Part shown: positions 45,538 to 53,875 of the stretch, piece after piece
Layout: the number at the start of each line of letters is the position of its first letter
Numbering within the stretch: the stretch's first letter is position 1
Source: Mariprofundus sp. NF
GTDB taxonomy: Bacteria; Pseudomonadota; Zetaproteobacteria; Mariprofundales; Mariprofundaceae
Assembly (NCBI RefSeq): GCF_013387455.1
Contig: NZ_VWNC01000002.1
Coordinates: 412,112 to 476,111 of the forward strand
DNA: 64,000 nt
Direction of reading: 5' to 3'
Translations under genes and position numbers: made by a program
The notes under the pieces: generated by a model
Database searches by the model: none
Seen by the model: only the letters and a program-made list of their open reading frames with translations
What the model was told of the DNA's origin: nothing

Positions 45538-46565
45538 TTACAGGCATGGACAGGCTGATCGCAGCCATCAACGGTGAAAAATCGGACCGCATTCCGGTCT
45601 TCTGCAACCTGCTCGATCAGGGGGCTGCTGAACTCGGCATCTCATCGCTTAAAGAGTATTACGGCAACGGCGAACATGTGGCCGAAGCGCAACTGAAGAT
45701 GCGCGAGAAGTATGGCCACGACAATGTCTGGAGCCTCTTCTATGTCGGCAAGGAGGCCGAACTTCTGGGCTGTGAAAAGATCGTCTTCTCCAAGGGCGGC
45801 CCACCCAATGTCGAGGATTTCGTCATAAAATCCTATGATGATATCGTCAATCTTGAGATTCCCGATGATCTCGCTGCCATGCCTGCCTTTGCGGAGAACC
45901 TCAAGTGCCTGAATATCCTCAAACGCGAAGTGGGTGGCAAACAGCCGATCTGTGCCTATATCACCGCAGGAATGACACTGCCGGCGATCCTCATGGGTAT
46001 GGACAAATGGCTCGAGTTGCTGCTGCTGGGACCAACCGATATCCGTGATCTGCTGCTGGAGAAGTGTTCAGACTTCTTCCAGAAGGAGATCAAGGCATTC
46101 AGGGATAACGGCGCTGATGTCTGCGTCTACTCCAATCCCTTCGGCTCCACCGATTTTGTCTCGATGAAACAGTTTGATGCGCTATCGATGCCGTGGATGA
46201 AGCGGGATATCGAGCCCGGAGGCGTTGCAGGCCTGGTCTACTACTGCGGCAGTTCGCGCTTTAACAAAGTAATCGACCGCGTTATCAAAGAGCTGGGCAT
46301 CGGCGTCTTCTATCTCAGCCCCAAGGATGATATTGCCGAAGCCAAGAAGATCATCAACGGCCGCGCACTCACCTGCGGCGTGATTAACGATATCAAGCTG
46401 GTGAGCTGGAGCAGGGAGGAGATCAGAGCCGAGGTAAAAAGGATGTGTGAGGCCGGCATGCCGGGCGGCAAGTTCCTCTTCGGCACGCTGGTGATGCCGT
46501 ATGATATTCCTGAGCAGAATATCCGGGCGATGCTGGAGGCGGCCTATGAATATGGCAGTTACTGA
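45534..46565 (+). CDS. UroD-family methylcobamide methyltransferase homologue with changed zinc-ligand motifs
   Basis: A 343-residue member of the uroporphyrinogen-decarboxylase-like fold used by MtaA/MtbA enzymes, which move a methyl group from a corrinoid protein to a thiol. Placement and overlap with the corrinoid gene support that role. In MtaA/MtbA the zinc ligands lie in an HxC motif and a later PGC-type motif. Here the first reads VYYCG (Tyr where His is expected, Cys about 238) and the later block reads GTLVMPYDIP with no cysteine. The acceptor or chemistry may therefore differ. Assignment to the fold is firm; function is inferred. Confidence 0.8.
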   Translation: MITGMDRLIAAINGEKSDRIPVFCNLLDQGAAELGISSLKEYYGNGEHVAEAQLKMREKYGHDNVWSLFYVGKEAELLGCEKIVFSKGGPPNVEDFVIKSYDDIVNLEIPDDLAAMPAFAENLKCLNILKREVGGKQPICAYITAGMTLPAILMGMDKWLELLLLGPTDIRDLLLEKCSDFFQKEIKAFRDNGADVCVYSNPFGSTDFVSMKQFDALSMPWMKRDIEPGGVAGLVYYCGSSRFNKVIDRVIKELGIGVFYLSPKDDIAEAKKIINGRALTCGVINDIKLVSWSREEIRAEVKRMCEAGMPGGKFLFGTLVMPYDIPEQNIRAMLEAAYEYGSY

Positions 46566-47166
46566 ATCCACGGATAACAGCGACAGGCTGCTACTTATCG
46601 GCTGTGGCATCCTGCAGAAGGAGATTCGCTACCTGATCAAAAAGAACGACTGGCCACTGGATAGCTCCTTCATGCGCTCTGCCCTGCACAACAATATCGG
46701 TAAGCTGGAGAAGGGTTTAAAGGGCTCGCTGGCTAAGCGGGCTGATCGCGAGACCATCGTCTTCTACGGCTGCTGCCACCCCGATATCGATAACATCGTA
46801 GCCAGAGGCAACGCTGTCCGCACACCGGGTCAGAACTGTGTTGATATTCTGCTGGGGCGTGAGCTGTTCGATCTGGAGCTGGAGCGCGGTGCCTTCTTCC
46901 TGCTGGAGGAGTGGGCTGAGCGCTGGAGTCCGATCACCGAGATGGTGTTCGGTAAGAATCCGGAGGTGATCCGCTCAGTTTTTCAAGAGGCGCACAAATA
47001 TATTCTGGCCATTCGCACCCCATGCTCTGATGACTTCAGTGAAGAGGCGCAGGAGGTTGCCTCGATTGTCGGGCTACCGTTGCAGTGGATGGATACAGGA
47101 CTTGAACATCTCGAAGCAACCCTCAAACAGACGATGGAGCAGAAACTGAAGGAACGCGATGACTGA
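46546..47166 (+). CDS. DUF1638-domain protein
   Basis: A 206-residue protein. LLLIGCGILQKEIRYLIKK, FMRSALHNNIGKLEKGL and IVFYGCCHPDIDNIVARG are typical of the uncharacterised DUF1638 family, which I recall often next to corrinoid methyltransferase genes. Three conserved cysteines (GCG and GCCH) could bind metal. ATG 46546 is chosen because GGAGG lies 6 bases before it, making a 20-base overlap with the methyltransferase gene; the frame is open further upstream. Its partner role in methyl transfer is an inference from context. Confidence 0.8.
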   Translation: MNMAVTESTDNSDRLLLIGCGILQKEIRYLIKKNDWPLDSSFMRSALHNNIGKLEKGLKGSLAKRADRETIVFYGCCHPDIDNIVARGNAVRTPGQNCVDILLGRELFDLELERGAFFLLEEWAERWSPITEMVFGKNPEVIRSVFQEAHKYILAIRTPCSDDFSEEAQEVASIVGLPLQWMDTGLEHLEATLKQTMEQKLKERDD

Positions 47167-48379
47167 GCAGGAAAAGCAGCTGAGCAGCGGGGAAATTAAG
47201 GAGCTGCAGGAGCGAGCTAAAAAGCTGGCGATGGAGAAGTCTTATCTCCAGCTGGTGCAGCAGATGATCACCAGCATCGGCGAATCATCGGGTCTGGAAA
47301 ATGTCATCCAGAGCATGCTTACCAACACCATGAATGTTGTCGGCGGCAGCAACCTGAAAATCTACTATAAGATCGATGAGCAGCTCTATTATGCCGATGT
47401 GATGGGAGAGAGCAGGGAGCTGGAAACATTTCCTGATGAGGTGATCGCCCGGGTCTACAACAGCGGCCAGGCGGAGGAGCTTGAGGCCGAATTCGATCAA
47501 ACCCGGCTGCAGACCCCGAAATTCACCAAGGCCTATACCTGGATCTATCCGCTCCTGGCTAACAACGAAGTAATCGCCGTCTGCAGATTGGAAAATCTGA
47601 GCATGGATTTGCAACAGATCTACGGTCAGCTGCCCGCCTTTTTCAACTTTTCAGCGATGGTGCTGAAGAATGAGATTCTCGGCCACTCACATCTGCAGAA
47701 GCTCAATGAACAGCTTGAGGTTGAGGTGACCGAACGCAAAGCGCGCGAAAGTGATCTGAAGCAGGTAAAAATTACGCTTGAGCAGACTGTGGAGAAGCGC
47801 ACTGCGGAGCTAAAGGAAAAGTCAGATGAGCTTAATCTCTTCTTCTCCTCGGCTCTTGATCTGCTCTGCATCGCCGATTCAGAGGGTTATTTCCGCAAAT
47901 TGAATCCTGAATGGGAGAAGGCACTTGGCTATCCATTGCGTGAACTTGAAGGAAGAAAGTTTCTCGAGCTGATACACCCCGATGATCTTGAATCCACCCT
48001 GCAGGCTATTGCGACACTCTCAGCGCAGCATCCGTTGCTGAACTTCTCAAACAGATACCGGCATAAAGATGGCTCCTATCGCTGGCTTGAGTGGCGCTCG
48101 CATCCGGTGGGCGACAAGATTTACGCCTCTGCCCGCGATATTACCGAGCTCAAACTGGCCGAAGAGGAGATCAGGCGCTTTAACAGTGAGCTGGAGCAGA
48201 TCGTTGAAGAGCGTACGGAAAAACTGAATGAAACCAACAAAAGGCTGGAGTCGTTTAATGAGCTGATGGCAGAGCGCGAAATGCGCGTGGTTGAGGTTAA
48301 GCAGGAGGTGAACCTGCTGAGTCAGAAGCTGGGCCAGCCGATGCCTTACAAGGAGGTTTGGGATGCGCTACAGGAGTAA
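47159..48379 (+). CDS. GAF/PAS sensor protein without kinase domain
   Basis: A 406-residue soluble protein. A GAF-like domain (about 30-185) is followed by a coiled coil (about 190-230), a PAS domain (about 231-335, with HPDDLESTLQAIATLSAQHP and YRHKDGSYRWLEWRSHP) and a C-terminal coiled coil with the repeated VEERTEKLNE pattern. No histidine kinase or other output domain follows, so it probably signals to the kinases encoded downstream. It overlaps the DUF1638 gene by 8 bases and the next gene by 17 bases. Confidence 0.85.
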   Translation: MTEQEKQLSSGEIKELQERAKKLAMEKSYLQLVQQMITSIGESSGLENVIQSMLTNTMNVVGGSNLKIYYKIDEQLYYADVMGESRELETFPDEVIARVYNSGQAEELEAEFDQTRLQTPKFTKAYTWIYPLLANNEVIAVCRLENLSMDLQQIYGQLPAFFNFSAMVLKNEILGHSHLQKLNEQLEVEVTERKARESDLKQVKITLEQTVEKRTAELKEKSDELNLFFSSALDLLCIADSEGYFRKLNPEWEKALGYPLRELEGRKFLELIHPDDLESTLQAIATLSAQHPLLNFSNRYRHKDGSYRWLEWRSHPVGDKIYASARDITELKLAEEEIRRFNSELEQIVEERTEKLNETNKRLESFNELMAEREMRVVEVKQEVNLLSQKLGQPMPYKEVWDALQE

Positions 48380-49379
48380 TAGATCCACACTGAGTCATCA
48401 TGGCTGGCTCGGCATGTTAATGATGCTTGCCTGCACTACGCTGCTCTTTGGCTGCTCCGAAAAAGAGGTGATGAGCATCGACAAAGTACGGCTTGGTTTG
48501 CCACTACAACCCTCCAGCTCTCTGGTGCTGATTGCTGCCGAGAAGGGCTATTTCAGCCAAAGTGGGCTCGATGTTGAACTGAGCAGCTTCCCCAGCGGTA
48601 AACGAGCACTGCTCGAAGGATTGCTGCCGGGCAATGTGGATATTGCCGTTTCAACAGAGGTGCCGATTGCCGCTGCCGCCCTGCGCGGTGAGAAATTCAA
48701 CATCGTCGCCTCCACCTTCACCGCCAGCAATGTTAACCGAATTATTGCCCGCAAAGATGCAGGCATAGAAAAACCGGCTGATATCGCAGGCAAACGCATC
48801 GCCACCCAGAAGAACTCGGCGGTTCACTACTTCCTGCATCTCTTCCTGCTGGAGCACAAGCTCTCCGAAGCTGATATCAAACTCTCCTTTGCCAAAGCTG
48901 AATCTCTGCCTCCGGCACTGGAGTGGGGCACCATCGACGCCTTCTCGATGCGCGAGCCCTATATTTCTCAGGCTGCAGAGCGGCTTGTGGACAACCATCT
49001 CATCTTTGCGGCACCCGGTGTCTATAAACAGTTCGATGTCGTTGTGGTGAGCCCTGAGCTGCAGAAGCAGCGGCCGCAGGTGATTGAGAAGTTCCTGCGT
49101 GCACTGCAGATGGCTGAGCAATTTATACAAGAGCAGCCAAAACAGGCGCAGCAGATCGTGGCCGGAAAACTGGGTGTGCCGGTAGAAACAGTTGCCGCCG
49201 GATGGGATCAATACACCTTCCGGCTCGGTATGGAGCAGACACTTCTTCTGCTGCTGGAGGATATCTCTCGCTGGATGGCCTCTGAAGAGAGAGAGAAGCA
49301 GATGCCCAATTTTCTCGGCATGATGACCTTTGACGGACTGGAGAGGGTGAAACCCAATGCCATTACCGTGTTCAGATAG
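48363..49379 (+). CDS. Orphan substrate-binding lipoprotein (NitT/TauT, SsuA/Thi5-like)
   Basis: A 338-residue protein with a lipobox (CTTLLFGC, Cys about 31) and a periplasmic-binding fold of the sulfonate/nitrate/thiamine-precursor class: VRLGLPLQPSSSLVLIAAEK, GYFSQSGLDVELSSFPSGK, and KRIATQKNSAVHYFLHLF. No ABC permease or ATPase gene is nearby. Its place directly before a membrane hybrid kinase suggests it presents a ligand to that sensor rather than to a transporter; that is an inference. It overlaps the PAS gene by 17 bases. Confidence 0.85.
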   Translation: MRYRSNRSTLSHHGWLGMLMMLACTTLLFGCSEKEVMSIDKVRLGLPLQPSSSLVLIAAEKGYFSQSGLDVELSSFPSGKRALLEGLLPGNVDIAVSTEVPIAAAALRGEKFNIVASTFTASNVNRIIARKDAGIEKPADIAGKRIATQKNSAVHYFLHLFLLEHKLSEADIKLSFAKAESLPPALEWGTIDAFSMREPYISQAAERLVDNHLIFAAPGVYKQFDVVVVSPELQKQRPQVIEKFLRALQMAEQFIQEQPKQAQQIVAGKLGVPVETVAAGWDQYTFRLGMEQTLLLLLEDISRWMASEEREKQMPNFLGMMTFDGLERVKPNAITVFR

Positions 49380-49396
49380 GCTGTGAGGAGTAGCCA

Positions 49397-51799
49397 TTGA
49401 GCATCCGACACCGACTGCAGCTGCTCATCCTGCTATTTATCGTAGCAGGTGCGACAACGCTTGGCCTGCAGGAGTGGAGCCACCGCATCATGGAGGCTTC
49501 GACAGCTGCAGACCGCAGCGTTGATGCCATTGAGCGTAGCGCCTTTCAGCTGGCGATGCTGACCACCGAAATCGCCGCCAATCCGAAAGCAGTACGCCCT
49601 CAGCAGCAGTGGCTCTCTGGTTATGAACAACTGATGCAACTCTTGCGTCAGCCGCAGCTCAGGGTTGAGAAGGGTGCTCAGCAAGCTATCAACCGCCTTC
49701 AACAGAACATGGAAGATATGCATCTACAGCGGCAGCGCCTGATCAAAGCGGCGAGTGAAGCTGAGGGTAGCCGATATTTCCAGGTTCGCCTGAACCGGGA
49801 GCTGCAGGCGACCATGCTGCAGATGCAGGGTATTATTGCCTCTGCCACGGTTGTGAGAAATATCATGGATCAGCACTACAGTGATGAGCTGCACCGGGTC
49901 CGCTTTTTCAGCCTTGCTCTGACATCTGCAACCATCATCCTGCTTATTCTGTTTGGCCTGCTGATGACCCTGAAAATCGTCAGCAATCTGGATATTCTGC
50001 AAGCAGGCATCAGGCGTTTCTCTGCCGGCAAGCTGCATGAAGAGATCAAGCTAAAGAGCAGGGATGAGCTGGCCGCCATTGCAGACAGCCTCAACAGCAT
50101 GGCAAGCCGCCTCACTGAAACAATGGCCTCTCGTGATCAGATGGAAGCGATTGTAAAAGAGCGCACTACAGCGTTGCAGAGGTCGCGGCTGGCTGCAATC
50201 AGCGTGATGGAGGATATCAACATCCAGCGCCATCAGACTGAAGAGGCAAAGCAGGCACTCGAAGCGATCAATATCGATCTTCAGCGTGAGGTGAAGGTAA
50301 GAAAAGCCAAAGAGAGTGAACTGCGCCGTAAAGAGGCGCTGCTCAGGCAGGCCAAATCCGGAGCCGAACAGGCCAGCCGCTCCAAGAGTATCTTTCTGGC
50401 CAATATGAGCCATGAGCTGAGAACACCACTCAACGCCATTCTCGGCTTCTCACAACTGCTGCAGATGGATCCGGCTATGAGTGAGGAGAGCAAGGCAAAC
50501 CTGCAGACCATCAATCGCTCAGGCGCCCACCTGCTCACCTTGATCAACGATGTGCTCGACATGTCCAAGATCGAAGCGGGTAAAATCGACCTGCAGAATG
50601 ACAGCTTCAATTTTGATGAGCTGATACGTGAGGCCATTGATATGATGGTGGTTCGTGCCTCCAGCAAGGGCATCAGCCTGGGGCTTGATGCCGACTCGAA
50701 CTACCCGAAATTCATCTATGCTGATGCCGCAAAAATCCGTCAGATTCTTATCAACTTGCTCAGCAATGCTGTCAAATTTACGGAGCAGGGCGCTGTGAGC
50801 CTCCATATCTCAACTGAAGCGCCAAATGAGCAGGGTGAATTCACCCTCACCGGCAGCGTCACCGACAGTGGCATCGGCATCGCCTCCAAAGACATTGGCA
50901 AGGTGTTCGCCCCCTTCGAGCAGATCGTGCAGAAGGGTGAGGAGAAGATCGATCAGAAGGGCACAGGACTGGGGCTCTCCCTCTGCAAACAGTTCATTGA
51001 GATGATGGATGGCCATATCGAAGTGAAGAGCAAACCGAATAAAGGTTCGACCTTCACCTTCTCCATCAGGGTGAAAGAGGCGGCGGCCTCTGAAATAGAG
51101 GAGATTTCACCCGCAACGAAGGGTCTGCCAACCGGGCTGGCTGCCGGTCAGAAAGCAATCAAGGTGCTGATTGCCGAGGATGACACGGCCAATGCCATTA
51201 TTCTCGAGAGTGTGTTGCGCAAAGCCGGCCTGCAGACGCTGGTGGTTGCCAATGGTGAAGAGGCCATTGCACAATTTAAGGCCTGGAAACCCGACCTGAT
51301 CTGTATGGATCGACGTATGCCGGTCATGGATGGCAAAGAGGCCACCCGTCATATCCGGCAGGAGCCCGGCGGCAAAGATGTGATCATCATTGCCGTCACC
51401 GCCGTGGCTTTTAGAGAAGAGCGCCAGCAGATGCTTGATGCCGGCTGTGATGATCTGGTCAAAAAACCCTACGCCTTTGAAGAGATTTTCCAGGCTATCG
51501 AGCGCAATATTGAGATCGAATTCAGCTACCCTGATGCAGAGGATATCAAGCAGGCTACTAACACAGAGAGCCAGCACCTGGATAAAGATGGTTTTGCTAT
51601 CGCTATCAGAGCGCTACCGGGTGAGTTGATAAAGCGGATACACCAGAGTGCCCTAGAGCTGGATATGGATGGATTTGAGGCCACACTGCCTGAGGTGGAG
51701 GCGATCAACCCGCAATTGGCAGAGAGCTTGCGTAACTTACACAGGCAGCTTGATTACTCTGCTATACTTAAGGTACTGGAGGAGAATGGTCATGGTTGA
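49397..51799 (+). CDS. Membrane hybrid histidine kinase with receiver domain
   Basis: An 800-residue sensor. Membrane segments at about 7-24 and 172-194 bound a periplasmic helical region; then come HAMP (about 196-250), a long coiled coil, HisKA (NMSHELRTPLNAILGFS, His about 338), an ATPase domain (KGTGLGLSLCKQFIEMMDGH near 520) and a receiver (about 588-700, Asp in ICMDRRMPVMDG near 634). A C-terminal stretch of about 100 residues has no clear family. The start is a TTG at 49397 with GAGGAG 6 bases before it. It overlaps the next kinase by 8 bases. Confidence 0.92.
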   Translation: MSIRHRLQLLILLFIVAGATTLGLQEWSHRIMEASTAADRSVDAIERSAFQLAMLTTEIAANPKAVRPQQQWLSGYEQLMQLLRQPQLRVEKGAQQAINRLQQNMEDMHLQRQRLIKAASEAEGSRYFQVRLNRELQATMLQMQGIIASATVVRNIMDQHYSDELHRVRFFSLALTSATIILLILFGLLMTLKIVSNLDILQAGIRRFSAGKLHEEIKLKSRDELAAIADSLNSMASRLTETMASRDQMEAIVKERTTALQRSRLAAISVMEDINIQRHQTEEAKQALEAINIDLQREVKVRKAKESELRRKEALLRQAKSGAEQASRSKSIFLANMSHELRTPLNAILGFSQLLQMDPAMSEESKANLQTINRSGAHLLTLINDVLDMSKIEAGKIDLQNDSFNFDELIREAIDMMVVRASSKGISLGLDADSNYPKFIYADAAKIRQILINLLSNAVKFTEQGAVSLHISTEAPNEQGEFTLTGSVTDSGIGIASKDIGKVFAPFEQIVQKGEEKIDQKGTGLGLSLCKQFIEMMDGHIEVKSKPNKGSTFTFSIRVKEAAASEIEEISPATKGLPTGLAAGQKAIKVLIAEDDTANAIILESVLRKAGLQTLVVANGEEAIAQFKAWKPDLICMDRRMPVMDGKEATRHIRQEPGGKDVIIIAVTAVAFREERQQMLDAGCDDLVKKPYAFEEIFQAIERNIEIEFSYPDAEDIKQATNTESQHLDKDGFAIAIRALPGELIKRIHQSALELDMDGFEATLPEVEAINPQLAESLRNLHRQLDYSAILKVLEENGHG

Positions 51800-53771
51800 A
51801 AATGATAGCCTGTCGATAGCGTCCTCCGAGATTCTTGTCGTTGACGATACCCCAGCAAGCCTGAAGCTGATCACTGAAACGCTGCGTGGTGAGGGCTATC
51901 AGGTGCGCCCGGCCAATAGTGGCCAACTCGCACTCAACTCAGCAGTTGCCAAACCGCCGCAGCTTATCCTGCTCGATATCCGCATGCCCGGCATGGATGG
52001 CTTTGAGGTGATCCGGAAACTCAAAGCCGATGAGATCACCCGCGATCTGCCGGTGATATTTCTCAGTGCATCGGTCGAGCTGGAGAGCCACCTTAAAGGT
52101 TTTGATCTCGGTGCTGTCGATTTCGTCACCAAGCCGTTCCAGCGCCAGGAGCTGCTGGCCAGGGTGCGCACCCATCTTGAGCTCTATCAACTACGCGCCC
52201 GTATGAGGCAGCTGATTGATGAGCGAACTTCTGCGTTAGAGGAGAGCCAGACCCGTTTCAGACGACTGGTCGAGAATCTGCGCAACGAATATTTCCTCTA
52301 CGAGCATGATGCCAACGGTGTCTTCTCCTATGTCAGCCCATCGATCACCAATCTGCTCGGTTACAGTCAGGAGGAGTTTAAAACCCACTATGCGCAATAT
52401 CTGACAGATCACCCGCTCAATAAAGAGGTGGAAAAATATACCGAACAGGCACTTGCCGGCAAAACCCAGCCCTCCTACGAGCTTGAGATCTTCGCCAAAG
52501 ATGGCTCCCGCCACTGGCTGGAGATCAACGAATCGCCGGTCAGTGATGAGGCTGGCACAGTGGTTGCAGTAGAGGGTATCGCCCACGACATCACCGATAA
52601 AAAAGAGCTGCAGAAGCAGTTCCTGCAGGCGCAGAAAATGGAGGCGCTCGGCACACTGGTTGGCGGCATGGCCCACGATTTTAATAACCTGCTGGCTGGT
52701 ATCACGGGTTCACTCTATATCGCCCGGCGCAGAATCGATTCTGAGCCCGAGCAGGCAAAAGAGAAGATTCAGACGGCTGAAACCCTTGGTGCTCAGGCCG
52801 CTGATATGATCAAACATCTGCTCACCTTCGCCCGTCACGGTGTTGTGGAAAAATCACCGACACCCATCAAATCGCTGTTCAAGGAGGCGAGCAAACTTAT
52901 CGAGCCGGGTGTGCCTGCCAATATCAGCTTCAAATCCGCTTATGATGAAGAGGATATGATCATTATGGCCAGCCCTGCACAGCTGCAGCAGGTGCTGATG
53001 AATCTGGTCAATAATGCCCGTGATGCCTGTATCGATGCGCAAAACCCCGAAATCAACATCAGCCTGAAACGCTATGAATCTGATCTCGTCTTCAAGCAGA
53101 AACATCCGGATGTTTCCGGGCACGAATTTGCCCTGATTGCGGTAAAGGATAACGGCACAGGCATCAGCCATGAGAACCTGAACAAGTTATTCGAACCGTT
53201 TTTTACCACCAAGGAGCCCGGCAAAGGTACAGGCCTGGGGCTGGCCATGGTCTATGGCACCATCAAAGATCACGGTGGTGCGATTGAGGTGGAGAGCCAA
53301 CCGGGCGAAGGCTCCACCTTCCAGGTGTTCCTGCCACTCAAACATACAGCCCGGCAGACGGTGGCGGAGAGTGGCGAAGAGTCGATGGCAGAAGCTGGTG
53401 AGACCATTCTGCTGGCAGATGATGATGAGATGCTACTTATCGCTTATGCCGATATCCTCTCATCGCTGGGCTATCAGGTGATCACCGCCAATAACGGCAT
53501 GCAGGCGCTTAAGATCTACAGGGAGAAGGGAGATGCCATTGATCTGGTGATTCTCGACATCGTCATGCCCGAAATGGGCGGTGTGGATGCAGCCCGTGAT
53601 ATCCGCAAGATCAATCCCGGGCAGAGGCTGCTCTTCTCCACCGGTTATGACCTCAATCAGGAGATGGTCAAACACCTCTCCGAAGAGAATGAGACCATAA
53701 TCAGCAAACCGTGGTCAGTTGCATCGGCCAGCCGAATTATTCGCGAACAGCTGGTTTCAGACAAAGGGTAA
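51792..53771 (+). CDS. Hybrid histidine kinase REC-PAS-HK-REC
   Basis: A 659-residue soluble kinase. A receiver domain (1-125, Asp near 60 in [11 protein letters not shown]) is followed by PAS (about 155-260), a histidine domain with [18 protein letters not shown] (His about 293), an ATPase domain ([17 protein letters not shown] near 480) and a second receiver (about 539-655, Asp near 589 in [13 protein letters not shown]). The N-terminal receiver could take phosphate from the upstream kinase, making a relay. ATG 51792 is chosen by GGAGGAG 7 bases upstream. No DNA-binding response regulator is encoded with it. Confidence 0.92.
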   Translation: MVENDSLSIASSEILVVDDTPASLKLITETLRGEGYQVRPANSGQLALNSAVAKPPQLILLDIRMPGMDGFEVIRKLKADEITRDLPVIFLSASVELESHLKGFDLGAVDFVTKPFQRQELLARVRTHLELYQLRARMRQLIDERTSALEESQTRFRRLVENLRNEYFLYEHDANGVFSYVSPSITNLLGYSQEEFKTHYAQYLTDHPLNKEVEKYTEQALAGKTQPSYELEIFAKDGSRHWLEINESPVSDEAGTVVAVEGIAHDITDKKELQKQFLQAQKMEALGTLVGGMAHDFNNLLAGITGSLYIARRRIDSEPEQAKEKIQTAETLGAQAADMIKHLLTFARHGVVEKSPTPIKSLFKEASKLIEPGVPANISFKSAYDEEDMIIMASPAQLQQVLMNLVNNARDACIDAQNPEINISLKRYESDLVFKQKHPDVSGHEFALIAVKDNGTGISHENLNKLFEPFFTTKEPGKGTGLGLAMVYGTIKDHGGAIEVESQPGEGSTFQVFLPLKHTARQTVAESGEESMAEAGETILLADDDEMLLIAYADILSSLGYQVITANNGMQALKIYREKGDAIDLVILDIVMPEMGGVDAARDIRKINPGQRLLFSTGYDLNQEMVKHLSEENETIISKPWSVASASRIIREQLVSDKG

Positions 53772-53875
53772 TTCAAACCGTATATCTCTCTCCAGGGGTG
53801 CTCCGATCTGTTCAAACGCTCCGGGACTAACAAGTTCATGGATGCACTTTTCCTGAGCTCCACTAAGATTGCATA

